DNA from: Marsupella aquatica
Lineage: Eukaryota > Marchantiophyta
NCBI GenBank assembly: GCA_973895155.1
Contig: OZ316893.1
Location: 23,808,001-23,872,000, forward strand
Direction: 5' to 3'
DNA length: 64,000 nucleotides
Both the position numbers and the translations under genes were made by a program. Below, piece after piece: positions 1-12,725 of the stretch. Positions within the stretch are counted from its first letter, which is position 1; each line of letters opens with the position of its first letter. The notes under the pieces were generated by a model. That model was not told the origin of the DNA. It ran no database searches and saw only the letters and a program-made list of their open reading frames with translations.

Positions 1-3000
1 AAGGTGAAACAGGTGGAGATGATGGCCAGGATGAGGAGGTATGTTCCACAACAGAATCATCCCACATAATTGGTCGAACAACAAGAAAATGTGCCAGATA
101 CATTCCTAAACTAATGTGTTTGTTCCTTTTGTTTCCTTTTTGTTATCCAACCTCTGTTACGGAACTTAATAAATTGGGTCTTGCAGGACGAGGAAGTCGC
201 GAAGGGCATGGCCTATCTATTTGCAGACATGGGGGAGGCTTATGTTGACTTGATAGCAAATGGTAAAGTTCTGGTGATATCATTCGCGATACTTTCTTCA
301 GGAATCCTCCACTAATATGTCGCTAATATTACCGAGCTTCTTTGATGACAGTGAAAATTCGGCAAAAATTTGTGTTCCAATTCTGTTTCGATATCTTCTT
401 GTCAGAGTCGTTTCTCGTCGTTAGTCGAATGAAAGCGAAAGTTGAATACATAATCTACTGTTCAGGCAAGCAGCTTCCATTTCTTCAATTTGGCCGTTCC
501 TCACATCAGGCTCTTGTAATGTCAGGTTCTGCTGAATCATTAATGATTGTAGAGGCCATTGCCGACGTGACTTCACATCCCAATGACAATATTGCGGCGA
601 TGACTTTCAACTTCTGGAACAGACTCAGTAGAGTTTTAACAGGCAGGTGAGACAGTTTCGAAATGATTTAATATCTTGGTTGAGGTTGAGTTTCTGAAAA
701 AATCTCGCTTTTTTCACGAGTTCCGCCTTTTAGGGTGGCATCTCGATCGATCCTCATGAATGAAGATGTTCAGCTCTTCCAGCTGTAAAGCCTGTAGTTG
801 ATGTTGGGTACCCGGGATCAACATGCAGAGCTGTGCATATTCTTGATCGTTACTAATCTAGCACTGAATTGCTGGCAGTGAGGGGTTAGGTCAGATGTTA
901 AGTGTTCGAGATGGAGCGGCCCTGGAAATAGAAAAAGAAAAGCGGCTGGCAATATTTCGGCCAAAATTTGAGCTTCTTGTGTCCCTTGTAAGTCAGCCTC
1001 TCTGACATGATTAGTTGCTGTGTCAAAGTTGGAACTGTGCACTTGCTTGAGTTGCTCACCTTATACATGAGGGTTTAATTGGAAGGAGCTCAAATTGTCG
1101 AGTGAGTCTGAGTCCTCGCTGGTAACTGTAGTAGAGTCAATGCTGGTGTTATGGAAAGTGGTTTTCGATACAGGATTTGAACTACAAACTCTTCTCTTTC
1201 AGAGCACGTCCGACCCATAAGTAAAGAATCTGGGATTGCTCCTTTATCAACTCCTTTGACTCTCGCCTTCCATAGATTCCTCGTTTCTAACTTGAGTTCG
1301 CGTCTACTCATTTATTTACTTATACTGTATGCAAATTACTTCCAATCAATTGTTGCAGGTGAGTTTTCGAGTGAGATATCCTCCTGGTTTTGAGGAATGG
1401 AGAAAGGACGAACTCGCAGATTTTAAGCAAACTCGTTACGGTAATTTGACATTGTATTACGTCCATCCGCAGTGTCTAACCTCAATTACTGCTCTACAAG
1501 TCTGACATATGTCGAGTGACTAAAATTTCTGACTACTCTTTATACCGTGATGCTGAATGAGGAATGCAATAACTCGCAAGGTCTGTTCGTCTGGTCAGGA
1601 ACTGACAAGATGATTATGTTGAGTGCAGCTGTAGCAGACTTGCTAATGGATGCAGCAGCTGTAATTGGAGGAGATGCTACGTTACGCTTACTTGCACAGC
1701 CATTGTTGCAAGTACGGTAACCCAACTTTGGAGTCCCCCTTTTGCAAACTGTGACAACTAAGCAAATTTCCAATGAGCGTAGCATCAGACTTCTAATAGT
1801 CAAACGATAGATATGTAATATCTTTCTGTTCAGGATTGTGAAAGCGAAGAGGTCTTCCTTCTAGCTGGCTCCTAAATTGTAGCTATCTCATCAAATGAAT
1901 ATTGTTTGTGAGTTATTAAATACCATGGGATGGCTGCTAGCTGTAAGTATGTAACGTTATCGTGAGAGTTTAATTCTGCGCATTTTATATAATTTTTTGA
2001 GAAATACAAGTTCAAGATTCTTTGGAACCCCCCTTTCCCGGTCTGATGAGCAGGCAAATGTCTTTAAAGAATACTGGAACTCACATGATTGCTGGATCGT
2101 TATAGATGGCAGCAAGCCTTGAAAGTGGAGGGAGTTGGGAATGGAGATCTGTGGAGGCGTCTTTGTACTGCATACGGGCCATTGCCAAGGCTGTATCAGT
2201 CACAGAGAATGCTATCTTGCCTCAGGTGAACTTGCAGCATTATATCCATTTCGATGGAAGTTTGGGATACAATTTCTTGTAGTTTATTGGGTTCAAGGAG
2301 GGAAGGAGAGCAGGCTAGTAGCAAGTCGTTGCGGTCATACTCGTTTTCTGTACTGTTGGTGACCTTCGGACTTCAGCCTGGGCTTCATTGTCTATTCAGC
2401 ACGAGGATTCGTTTTCTGCTGTCAGGTGGCGGCTCTCTTACCTCGGCTTCCCCAGCAGCCTCAGCTTCTTTACACTTGTAAGCCAATGTTGGATAGGCTT
2501 GACTTTGTGGACTGAGGAGCTGCTCAGAGTTTTACTAATAGCGACCTGTCTAGTTAATTGTCCGTCACGTAATTTGAATCGGTTGACAGTTTTTCCAATA
2601 TGTCTTATGCCCTCCAGTCAAAGTTTTTGGACATGCGGGGGACATAGTTTGACATGCGTGAGCTCGTTCACGGTGCTGTTTACTGAAGATTGGTTGGTTG
2701 TACGCAGCATCCTTGACGATTGCAGCGCTGGCTGATTGGTTGGGTGGTACAGTTAGGGCTCCTACCATGCTACCTAATATACTGGGGGTGCTTATCAGTG
2801 GTCTCTCTGTACCGGATGATACCTGTGCTGCAGCAGCATTGGCTCTAAAGCATGTCTGTGATGGTGAGTTTGAAGTTCTGAATTCAAGTTAGAGGGAAGC
2901 CTGATTAGTCTATGACGTTCTTCTGTTGGATCTGGCAGAGTCCAGCGTTTAGCTCGTTTCCGGGTGGTTTTCCTGATCCTTTCATTACGGGCAGGTTGTA

Positions 3001-5878
3001 CTTAAAAGGGTCGAGTAATCATAGTCTCACAAAGGAGAAAATCTGTCCGTAACGACCTTCACTAGTCAATCCATCAAGTTGTAATAGGGTCTTAAGTTGA
3101 AGTAACACCTTCACTTTTTTGGCGACCACAGCATGCAGGGATGAGTTAGGAAAGTCTGTGGAACCCCTCTTAGGAGTCTACCAGGAGGCATTGAGTGGTA
3201 CGGGGAAGTTTCCACTTGCGGCTGAGGATGAGCTGCAGCTGGTGGAGGGTCTAAGGTTTATGATCAACTTAATCACTTTAGCATTGCTAGGCGATTGTTA
3301 ACCTGGTATGGAGAATGTGCCCTCGTGGAATGAGCTCTTACCCGGTCGTTATATCTTCCTACTAACTTTGTTGTTGTTGTCCATTGTTTGTACATGCAGT
3401 ATTGTCGTAAGTGCTCTACCACCGGAGAGAGTTCCGCCAGCTCTGGAGGCCCTGTGCATGCCAATCTTATTACCCTTACGAGTAGGTTTCTTCTTCCTTG
3501 TTAGATAGTTCTCAATTGGCCTTCATTAGCGGCTCACAGAATTTTCGCATAGGAATTCCAATGACAAAAGACTTTATTTTTATGATGATTTCGAGTAACG
3601 GAAACGACTTCTTAACCCGTCACGGATTCTCTCTTGAATGTGTTGGTTTTATCAGCAATTGGTTGCCGATGCACAGCAATCAGGCTCACCCCAGAGCCTT
3701 CCCGCAAATCAATACATCATCCATATTGATCGAATTGCAAATATATTCTGGTGAGCCAGCGTGACTTGCCTTGTGCATCATACGTGAATGAACTTTTCAC
3801 CTTCTTGTTTAATTGAAGCTCTGCCCCATGCAGTAGGTCAGTATAGCTTGGTATTGTGGCAATTTTCTTAGACTTAATATTTCTGGAGAAAAGCGTGTTT
3901 TTCCAGCCACGTAATTCGATACTGATTGGAAGTCATCTGTTTGTTGTTTGTTGACTTTTAGCTATGTGACCCAATCTGAGCTTCTCGCTGGCTTATTCCA
4001 GCGAATTTGGCCTCTTCTCCAAGCTGTCTTTAATCAGTAAGTGTCACTGTGCTCAATGCCATCACTTTAGGTCTTCCCTTTGAAGATAAAAATGTTATAA
4101 GGCAGATGAAAATGCATTGAGATCGTTTGGCAACGACGAGTTTTCTACCTGAAGCCGGCTCGGTTGTAGGATATTTTCGTCTCACTTAACTCACCTTGTT
4201 CTAATCTTTGCTGTTACTGACTTGTAGGAGGGCAGATGATGGGAAAACAATGGAAAGGCTGTGTCGGGCATGTAAATATGCTGTAATTATTCTCACTTTT
4301 CCCACTTCCCACTTTTTGTGTCAATTTTGGCTTGTTTAGTCAAGACAATATGTAAGAAGTTTAAGGTGGTTGGGAACAGAAATCATGTTCCTTATGTGAT
4401 CAGTTCATGGCCAGCTTGGGTTCTACCTAGTCAATAAGTTATCACTTATGGGTCTCGATGATGTTTCGGTGATCGTCGTCACGATTTGTTCGGGGTTTGC
4501 TTGGTAGACTGCACACTACGTATTTGTACATGTGCTGTTTCTGGAATTTCAATGCACAGTATGGTATTGTAGGTAAGAAGCTGTGAAAGATCATTGGCAG
4601 GCATGATGGGACTGCTCCTTCAAGAGTTACAAGAACGGTTTCAGCAGCAACAACATCCTTGCTTGCTGTACTTAGCGAGTGAAGTCATAAAGGTTAGTCT
4701 CCTGAAGAGAAAGAAACGGAAATGGAATTTGCTCATTCCTTTTTGCGGTCATGTTGTCTAGGTTCGCCGTTAAGTATTATATCGTGCTAATGCATCTTGT
4801 TGTCTGTACTGCAGGTGTTTGGAAAGGATTCTGCTTGTGCAAACTACTTAGCAACTCTCATCACTGTCCTGTTTGGCCAAACCATAAGGCTCCTTCAAAA
4901 TATAAGAGTGGGTTCCCTCTTTGATCATAATATTACCCCATAAGCATCATTATGTAATGCTTTCCAGGAGAATGGAGTGACCAAATGCAGACAGGCTGAA
5001 GTTCTCTTAATATCTGTGCAGGACTTCACATCACGGCCAGACTTGGCGGATGACTGCTTCTTATTAGCATCAAGATGCATGCGTTACTGTCCTCGGTTGT
5101 TGGTTACCTCTCAAATTATGGGCCCTCTCTTTCAGTGTGCTCTTGCAGGCATCACCATTCAGCACAGGTATCTATGATTATTTGCTGCATGCGTATTGGA
5201 GATTTATTTCAATTCGATATCATCGGGAATGTCCTTCTACGCTCCCTAGTACAACAACTCATGGTCCTGCGTCCCTGGTTGTTATATCTAGATTTATCGA
5301 GATTTCCCCCCTTCGCTCCCAGGTCTGCCTTTGGTTGGAAGGCTCACCCTATTCTGCAGTAGTAAAACCGCAAAGCGTCGCACCATATTCTTGACATCTG
5401 TGTTCCCTCGTTTTTCCTGTACAGGGAGGCATGCAAATCTATTTTGAACTTCCTTCGGGAATTACTTGAACTGCCATTATCGGCGTCGGGAAACCAATTT
5501 CGTGCGGCTGTAGATGCTGTGCTTTTGCCAAATGGCCCCGTGATGACAAGAGTTGTTCTCGGTGCCCTTGTGGGTGCCCTCCCAGAATCTCGCATGGACG
5601 ACGTCACAGATGTTTTACTAGCCCTTTGCCGTCTATATGGACAGCGAGCGATTCAATGGGCACAGCATGCCGCATCTTTAATTCCCGGTTCTGTGGTAAC
5701 GCAGGCAGAAAGAGATAACTTTTTGCAAGCTCTTTCCCGTTCTGCTGGTGGGCAGGACTCGCCTGCTTTAACCCGGTCAATAGAGGAGCTATCTGGTGTT
5801 TGCCGTCGAAACAGGAAAGTTATGGATCTTGTGAAGACTGCTCTTCAACCACATATGACATTGTCCCCTCCTGGTTGA
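1..5878 (+). CDS. TNPO3: Transportin-3 / MOS14-like importin-beta (3' part)
   Basis: Partial gene of the nuclear import receptor that in animals and plants carries SR splicing factors into the nucleus. The 5' end lies before the window. Exons that join in phase: 1-38, 187-262, 466-646, 879-987, 1359-1440, 1629-1711, 2106-2225, 2426-2477, 2708-2863, 3132-3255, 3400-3481, 3656-3750, 3962-4036, 4228-4282, 4573-4692, 4815-4907, 4968-5167 and 5425-5878 (TGA). A further 18-nt exon at 1834-1851 is possible. Family landmarks in order: LFADMGEAYVDLIANG, ASHP...MTFNFWNRL, EKEKRLAIFRPKFELLVSLV, EWRSVEASLYCIRAIAKAV, LPRLPQQPQLL, ERVPPALEALCMPILLPL, FLRELLELP. All introns are GT-AG. HEAT-repeat helices are expected from the family. 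Family is secure; small exon limits are less so. Confidence 0.9.
1834..1851 (+). other. Possible 18-nt microexon of the TNPO3-like gene
   Basis: Between exons 1629-1711 and 2106-2225, both phase 0 at this junction, an 18-nt segment is bounded by TTCAG before and GTCTTC after. It would add six residues (DCESEE) at a position where the family has a short variable loop before the EWR-VEA motif. Skipping it also leaves the frame intact, so it could be absent or alternative. Confidence 0.35.
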
Positions 5879-7663
5879 CTCTCAGCGTATACCATATATC
5901 AATTTTGCAACAAATGGATGCTCCAGCTCTATCCAACCATTTGGAAGGGCTAAATTCGTCCAGGATAAACTACCGAAGCTAGTAGTAACCCTCGGTGGAG
6001 CAACGTGTACCGCTTCTGACTATTGGGCCGAGAAGACCATTGAACAGAGGCATAAGGTCACGCAAATATGAAAAGCTTGAGTACAGGAGGAGGCAATTAT
6101 CTGTTAGTGCCCTTTACCATATGCGCTTAGTTTACCACCACAGGTTCACAGATCGGAAACCATGTGTCCCACCTTTTCTTGGTGGGCACAACAGTAAGAT
6201 TCTGTGAATAGTGGTTGTCCTTATTTTTCAGATTAGTGAAGTGGCCATTGCATTTCATTCATTGGCATTCTTAAGAATGGTATCTAGTCTGTGAACGCGG
6301 TAGTCACAATTATTCATGGACTGAATAATGGGTCAAATATCATTCAAGCCGTGATTACTTCCTTTTGTGCTAACACTTTTATATACGAAAGTAATCGTGC
6401 TTTACAGTCTTGTGATCAGATTCGCTTTTGTCCAAATATGTTTGAACTGTTGATTCTTCCGAAGATGTTATGAAAACAGTTCCATTGCAGGGTATTTTAT
6501 GCCTGGGACGTCTGTGTATTTTTGTAACCCACAATCCAGTCTTGTAGCATCGATCAGAAGTGTCTTCAATGACCCTCTCCTTGAAGCGGCCTCTCCCCTT
6601 CTCTTCTTTACGGTATCTGTGGAATCCTCGAATCACAGGGTGCGCTGTCCAAATAAAACTGGATACAGTAGAATGCTAACAATAATCAAAAGACTAAGCT
6701 ACTGTCATAATGTCCACCCTGAGAAGACAGCTTACATTGGAAACAGATCCGAATTAGGTTAGAATTAGACGCAGAATGAGATGACATGCACGAGACTTCA
6801 AGGGAACAAATATGATAAGAAGGTAATTCTAATTGACTGTTGAATATTGCAATCTGGCAACACCGGAGACTTCTCAAATGGTGCCAGCTATGAGTTAACA
6901 AGGTTTTGCAGTCCCTACAGATTTACAGTAGGGGAAGGGATTCAAGTATAATACGAAGTACTGCACGATAATGTCCATGGGGGACTACGTTGAAAACGTT
7001 GCAGGAAAGGTTTGTAAGGGATTTCCTAACATTGCGCCCCCACGCCCTGATTCACGTCTAGATCAATTACGAGCTTTTAGGACAAATGAAGAGAAATTTT
7101 GCTCGCTAGGAGGATCCCCGTACGATGATTTCTGTAGTGCTTGCATTGCCACCCTCGATAAGGTCATTTGCTGCCTCCCAATACCACTGTCGTATATTTC
7201 CAACGACCTTTAACCGGAACGGATGTGGAGCCACGGGAATATGTGATTCTTTTGGAATCTCGGATTTCTTCGTTGCTCTTGGAATTCGTTGTTCTTGGAA
7301 GCCTTTCTTACAATTGTTTCCACTGAACCTCAACATGATCCTGAAACGTGATAGTGTCTGTAAGGAGTTAATGATGCTAGGAGGACAACTTAGGAGAGGT
7401 CCAGTGAAGGTCCCGGCTTCCAAGCTAGAACTGTACCGAGGAGCGGTATCGACTACATCGAGATTAGGTAGAGAAAGTACAGGTGAACTAGGCTAGCTTA
7501 TCAACTGAGATTTAGTTTGACTCATATGTGTAGACCAGTAGATCGTGAGTTTATGCAAGAAAATGTCATTCAAAATGTTTTCCTTTTGTCTCCGGATTGC
7601 CCATGATCCAGCTTAGGTCAGCCAATGAATATATGCCAGCCATGCGCATTCGAAGTTACTTCA
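5879..7663. other. Gap between the convergent TNPO3-like and DMC1 genes
   Basis: The two genes converge here. I see no convincing coding region: the longest open frame (7125-7496, +) lacks recognisable motifs and has no evident splice or promoter context. The stretch probably holds both 3' untranslated regions and unique spacer. Confidence 0.5.
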
Positions 7664-10600
7664 TCAGTCCTTGCAGTCTGTAATACCACCGAGTGAGATC
7701 TGAAAGACGTGTGAAAGTCAAGGAGGTAGATTCGCAATTCTCCCAGTTGGAATATCAGATTGATTAGCTTCCTTTCACGTATTCAAAACGATTTCAATGT
7801 CGATGGTGAAAGACGCGATTCACAACTCGAGAAAACGGACAGCGGAGGCGTACATAATAGAACAAGGGATGACATAATAGAGTCGGGTAATAGGATATAG
7901 CTTCAGATTCGGGCAAATTAGGTGCGTCGTACACCTTGCATATTCTTTGCTCGCCCTTGCCTTTTCTTAGCATGAGTCTGACGGTTGAGGCGTGGGCAAG
8001 AACATGACCACCAGCTGGCTTTTTAGGATCGACGACGAACGTCCCTCCTCCAGGATCTGCTATCACTGTAAAATCCGAGGTGCTTTTGGTCATTGTTTCT
8101 AGTGTAGTTCGACCGGACTGGTCAAGTATCCCGGTTAAGTATCCGTCTGAACATTGGATTCCACACAAATCAACTAACGGAGTTGTATGTAGGCTTACCT
8201 TGATTTGTCATAAACACAGCAATGTTGAATTCTTCCGCGATTTTGGTCATTCTGGACAGCATCTGAGATAGTTTTTGCTGCGCAGATTGAAGTGAGAAAA
8301 TCAGCTCTTCCGGTAGAGATGCATTTGTGTAAAATTAAGCTCGCAGATTGAAGTGAGAAAATCAGCTCTTCCGGTTGAGATGCATTTGAATGTGTAAAAT
8401 TAAGCTCGCTGTGCGTTTTGGGGGTCTTGACATTTGCTACGACACTTTCTCTATCAATGGACACTTTCGCTAAGAAAAGTTTCCCGGTAGGTGCATCTTA
8501 GAGAAATGAACGAACGCTGAATTTCGACTTCTGATATCAACTTACTAATCGAAAATGGATTCACACTGACGATTACCTGCCGTTCTGCCAGCTCTCCACG
8601 ACCAGAGAAGTCCACTCTGAACAGAGCCATGACCGAGTCCACTATCTGTAATTTTTCCAAATTGCGAACATGCACCAAGCATTAAGTTTCATAAGTCCAA
8701 AGTCTGGGTGGCAGTTCAACTGTCCTGCGCTATCATCAAATTGAAATGTCAATAGGGCATATTGGATGTATTACCAAAATTTTGAATGGCTCTTCGGACA
8801 TTTTCGCAGCGAGGCCAACAAGCAGATTATATTGGTGTTCATGCGTATACGCACGAGCGTATACAATCTGCGGCACACGGGACATGCTCATCATCCTTAG
8901 GGCACAAACGTTGCTTAGAAACCACAATCAAACACATTGGATAGATAATCTCGATAAAGATATCGTGAGAAAAGGAGTTGCTATTACAAGTAAACAGGAT
9001 CAGATCTATCGATGCAACTAATTGGTTTAGTCGTGCGTACATTGTCAAGTACGGCGTTGGGATCTAGGCCGAAGCGTTCTGAGATTGAGACAATTCGGTC
9101 AGGCCGACTGTTCTCAGGTCAAGGTTCCGGCCGTACTGCAGTGGACCCTAAATTACTAAAACTATTCAGAAATTCGCTTAAATTGCTTAGTAGACTTAAT
9201 GATCGAGTGAAGAGGAAGATGTAGCGTGATACACAAAACCGGTAAAGTCTTGGAAACGCAAGATTTCAGAATGATAACTCGGACTCTTAGTCTGCATTTA
9301 GCAGGGAGGATACAAGGTTCCCTCCGTGTCGATGTATGCTACTTTACCATTGCCTCCGTGCATTTTAAGAGGAAGCTGCATTGGCCATTGCATGAAGACG
9401 TACAGTTATTCAGTCAAGTTTTGTTCCTAGAACTTCACCCCACAATCGGGCAATTCGTCGGAATGACTATACGCATTCATTACGGTGATGAGTGATATTA
9501 TATTCAAACCCGTTACCATGCTGAATATCGCGTTGACAGTGACTACAAAATAAGATATGATGCAAACAGTAAGGCTTACAAGGTTCCAGCAGTCATTCCT
9601 TTGCGCACGTACGATTTGCGCACCTCAAAACCAAAAATCATTGCCATCGAATCTGAAATTCAATATTTGTACAATATGTATCTATACATGATATATACAT
9701 CGGCGATTAATTTAGGCTTGATTTCTTAAACCTGTGTAGAAACTGCAAGTGTATGAGCAATCTGTGTTTTCCCAGTCCTGCATTTCATCAACGACAAGAT
9801 TGATATCGCGAAGTTAATAATAATTGACATGGTTGTAAATAGTTAAGACGGGAGTTAAGATAAGGAGACACCGAAGGTAGAAAGCATCTTGTTGTAAGAG
9901 ATTTGGAGCCAGGCGCGATGTGACTACTAACCTGAATTCTCCGAAGGCTTCCGTGATGCTCATTGTCTCTACGCCACCTGGTACGAGTCACACAAAAATG
10001 AACAGATTGAACGATAGAGCCTTGCAAGTGATAAGTTGTTGGAAAGCTTCTCGAGCTTAGTGTGGACATCATACATGTGAAGAGGCGAGGACCGAACTGT
10101 TTTGATTAATAAAAGTTGTAAGATTTACTCAGGATGGCAATAATACAGTTGTCAGCTAGCTAGACAGGCTTTGCGTTATTCTCGTAGCCTTTATTAGACG
10201 CGCTTGCAATTGTCCTCTCAACCATGTAAGCTCGTCGGTCAAGTCTCCATCCAGAAGCGTCACTAGTGCTCGCACTGTGACGCGAGCTCTCTCCTTCAGA
10301 AATTTAATTGCGGCAAACATGTAGTCGCGCTCTCAGCCGGTCTTACCCCCAAGAAGCTCATCAAGTGCTTGACTTCCAGTCGTAATTTGGACTACTGCCT
10401 TGCGCTGAAATATTTACAGGTACAGTGAATTTAATTCTAATGCAACGAGGAAAAGAAGGGGAACAAGGTACGCGAACTTTCATTATATCTAATTATCGAA
10501 GAGCTGACAAACATGTCAAGGAATGAAACATCATAATCTAATATTCGACATTTCTTCGACAATAAAATTGCATATTGCATAACTTGCAGAGCTGTAAACT

Positions 10601-11679
10601 GATTAGACAGCATCAGGATCTCGTATTCGTAGTGTTCTAAGACAAACGTCGCTCACCTTTTGTAATATGTCATTACCAGTCATATAACCAAGGCTCTGTC
10701 ATAAGGGAAAAAGGTAACGAAAATTCAGCACGTTAACAAATCTTCATCATTGCCTTCAGCTTAGCGCTCTTGTAATGAGACGCCGGCAATTGAAATCCAT
10801 CTTGCATGGAAGCCCTCGGGAAAAAATGAGTACAGTACGTCGGTAGTGGAGATATCCACAAAGATTACACATAGCGCTGGCCAGTTGGCTACTGTTTCTA
10901 GACTTACCACTACATGCCCCGCAGCTTCAATGATTTTGTCGACTTTATTGTCCGATAGCCCCTTGATGTTTCCGAGTGTCTGACAAACGGCAAAACAGCA
11001 TAGAATCAGATATTCAGCTGCAGCCCGTAAACCGGAGACACATAAAAGCGCAACAGGCTGCCTTTGACATGCGAATTCGTGGTCATGACGCAATTATGAA
11101 TCTATCAACAGATTTAGAGTTCTAAAGAACAAACGCATTTCTGAGGAGAGAACAAAACCTTTCGCGTACACATCATCAAGCCATTAATGGTGTATATGCC
11201 AGCATCCTGCAATCTCTTGACGTCTCCGGCATTTATTCCGAGCCCGGTGACTAATATCCAAGCAAGGGAAGGGAGCATTATTAGACGAGACTTGCAGATT
11301 TCCAGTAATTTGGGACTATCAGCGTCGACTAATACGACGCTGAGATGGATTGAGACATTAATCCTCGTGAGAATTTTTGACAGTCCGACTTCGATCAATT
11401 CAGTTCTTACGTTTATCGATGGACTCGAACTGGTCTTCCTCCTCAACCTCGTTCTCCTGCTCCACTTCCTCCTCCTCTTCCTTATCCCTGTCATGGATTT
11501 AGGTAATGCGAGCACCATTCAATATCTGACAAGGTCAGACATGAAGATGTCTGATAACGAAGAAAGTTTTGCTCGCTGCCAAACGTGAACGATTTCAAGG
11601 AATCTTACATTTGAGCATCGCCGGCCAATTTTTGGGAAGTACGTTGCGAAGTAGCGCGCTTAGCACGAGACTGAGTCAT
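7664..11679 (-). CDS. DMC1: DMC1 meiotic recombinase, complete 15-exon gene
   Basis: Meiosis-specific RecA/RAD51-family ATPase that forms filaments on single-stranded DNA and performs interhomolog strand exchange. Exons in transcript order: 11679-11609, 11487-11411, 11250-11159, 10979-10908, 10695-10657, 10404-10347, 9977-9932, 9777-9732, 9375-9314, 9107-9041, 8867-8775, 8645-8577, 8277-8199, 8065-7899, 7708-7664. They join in phase to 361 codons including TGA (360 residues; the family is about 340). An acidic N-terminus precedes the helix-hairpin-helix region [21 protein letters not shown], which marks DMC1 rather than RAD51. Walker A is GEFRTGKTQ, split by an intron; Walker B lies in [11 protein letters not shown]; the core ends [23 protein letters not shown] and the protein ends [14 protein letters not shown]. 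No residue expected to be critical is missing. The last intron is AT-AC. Confidence 0.95.
7709..7898 (-). other. U12-type AT-AC intron in DMC1
   Basis: On the minus strand the exon ends GAAGCT, followed by ATATCCTATT (U12 donor consensus ATATCCTT). Near the other end is TCCTTGAC (U12 branch consensus TTCCTTRAC), then TTTCACAC before the exon starting GTCTTTCAG. Splicing here restores the standard DMC1 C-terminus and stop codon. No GT-AG choice does so. Confidence 0.85.
8281..8406. repeat. Tandem duplication of about 61 bp in a DMC1 intron
   Basis: Two near-identical units start at 8281 and 8342, each beginning CGCAGATTGAAGTGAGAAAA. The second differs by one substitution and a 4-nt insertion. 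The first base pairs derive from the region just upstream of the exon 8277-8199 acceptor, so the acceptor context has been copied deeper into the intron. Confidence 0.9.
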
Positions 11680-11708
11680 CCTGGATTCCGTCCTGTTCCA
11701 CAAGTACA

Positions 11709-11756
11709 TGATTTCGTTACATCAGAGTTAGATGATTTCGTTACATCAGAGTTAGG
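11709..11756. repeat. 24-bp tandem duplication just upstream of DMC1
   Basis: TGATTTCGTTACATCAGAGT plus TAGA/TAGG occurs twice back to back, at 11709-11732 and 11733-11756, 30-77 bp upstream of the DMC1 ATG. It is either 5' UTR or promoter and could duplicate a factor-binding site. Confidence 0.85.
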
Positions 11757-11934
11757 TGTCACAGAATATGCACATTATCTGCGGTAACGAGTACTCAAAG
11801 CAGACAGTTGTTAGGTGATTTCGCACATCGCCGCTGCGTCCACTCATGGCTCAGCCAAACATGAAAGTGATCGGTGGCGAACAGCAGCCACTACAAAGTG
11901 CGTTGAGATAGACTACACATTTAATCCTCAAATA

Positions 11935-12588
11935 ATGTCGCAAGATTTGTTTGCGCCTAACGAGAAAATCATACATACATGTTTACACACACCGAAACGA
12001 ATGAAACCGTTTACTGAAGGATTTTTATCACGACTGCTTAGCTCCAAGTCGCATTCACCGATGGAAAAACAAATCAAAGACTCGCGCGGTCGGAAAAATG
12101 AGTCCACACCTGCATTCGAGATACGTAAGGAACGTGCTACGCAAGCTTTGAGGCATATCTCAAAGTTCGAATCAAGGCAATGGACTGCAGAGAATTGCTA
12201 CATGCAGTCAGATTCAAGTTCACTGAATTCTCGAAAATCAAATTCAAGATCAGTCAATGCTCGAAAAGCAAGTGCACAGAGTGTACGTAAAGCTAAGATT
12301 TATATGCAGGCTTTTACAAGAAAATGCAGTGGCGAACGAAAACGAGATAGAGCGTTGGTAGCGCCAAGATTTCTTTGCGGGAACTTGAGAAAATGCTGCG
12401 ACCTGGTTGCGAACGACTTGAACGAACGAGACACATTGTTACTTCACAAAGCTAAGATTGCTGCGCGGAGCTTTAAGGAAATGCTTCAATCTCACCTACT
12501 GCAGTATTGCAGTGGCGACAGAATTGCCGAATCAAGCGAGCGCTCCCAAAGACTGAGTGCGAGAAGGAGGGCTCACGACGAGAGGTAA
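11935..12588 (+). CDS. Hypothetical basic protein, divergent from DMC1
   Basis: The ATG at 11935 opens about 217 codons to the stop at 12588; the frame is open further upstream without another ATG. The product is rich in Arg, Lys and Ser, with runs such as SRKSNSRSVNARKASAQS, and I recognise no domain. It lies head-to-head with DMC1 (256 bp between start codons). Its 3' end runs into locally repeated DNA (about 12486-12720), which weakens the coding case. It could be a chance open frame, an exon of a larger gene, or a lineage-specific gene. Confidence 0.3.
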   Translation: MSQDLFAPNEKIIHTCLHTPKRMKPFTEGFLSRLLSSKSHSPMEKQIKDSRGRKNESTPAFEIRKERATQALRHISKFESRQWTAENCYMQSDSSSLNSRKSNSRSVNARKASAQSVRKAKIYMQAFTRKCSGERKRDRALVAPRFLCGNLRKCCDLVANDLNERDTLLLHKAKIAARSFKEMLQSHLLQYCSGDRIAESSERSQRLSARRRAHDER

Positions 12589-12725
12589 TGCTCCTGCACA
12601 ACAAAACACGAGAGGTTGAACGCTGATGTACCAAGGCGACTCAATCTCACCTACTGCAGTATGGTAGTGGCGATCGCACAACGAAACAACGAGAGATCTA
12701 ACGCTGCTGTACCAAGGCGACTACA
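12486..12725. repeat. Short imperfect direct repeats
   Basis: The string CAATCTCACCTACTGCAGTA followed by GTGGCGA occurs at about 12487 and 12642. CGAGAG with AACGCTG and TGTACCAAGGCGACT occurs twice (about 12608 and 12690). They form an irregular duplicated block downstream of the hypothetical ORF. Confidence 0.7.

Noticed and set aside
7664-11679. RAD51 instead of DMC1
   Set aside because: [21 protein letters not shown] and the [13 protein letters not shown] end match DMC1; RAD51 has a different helix-hairpin-helix sequence.
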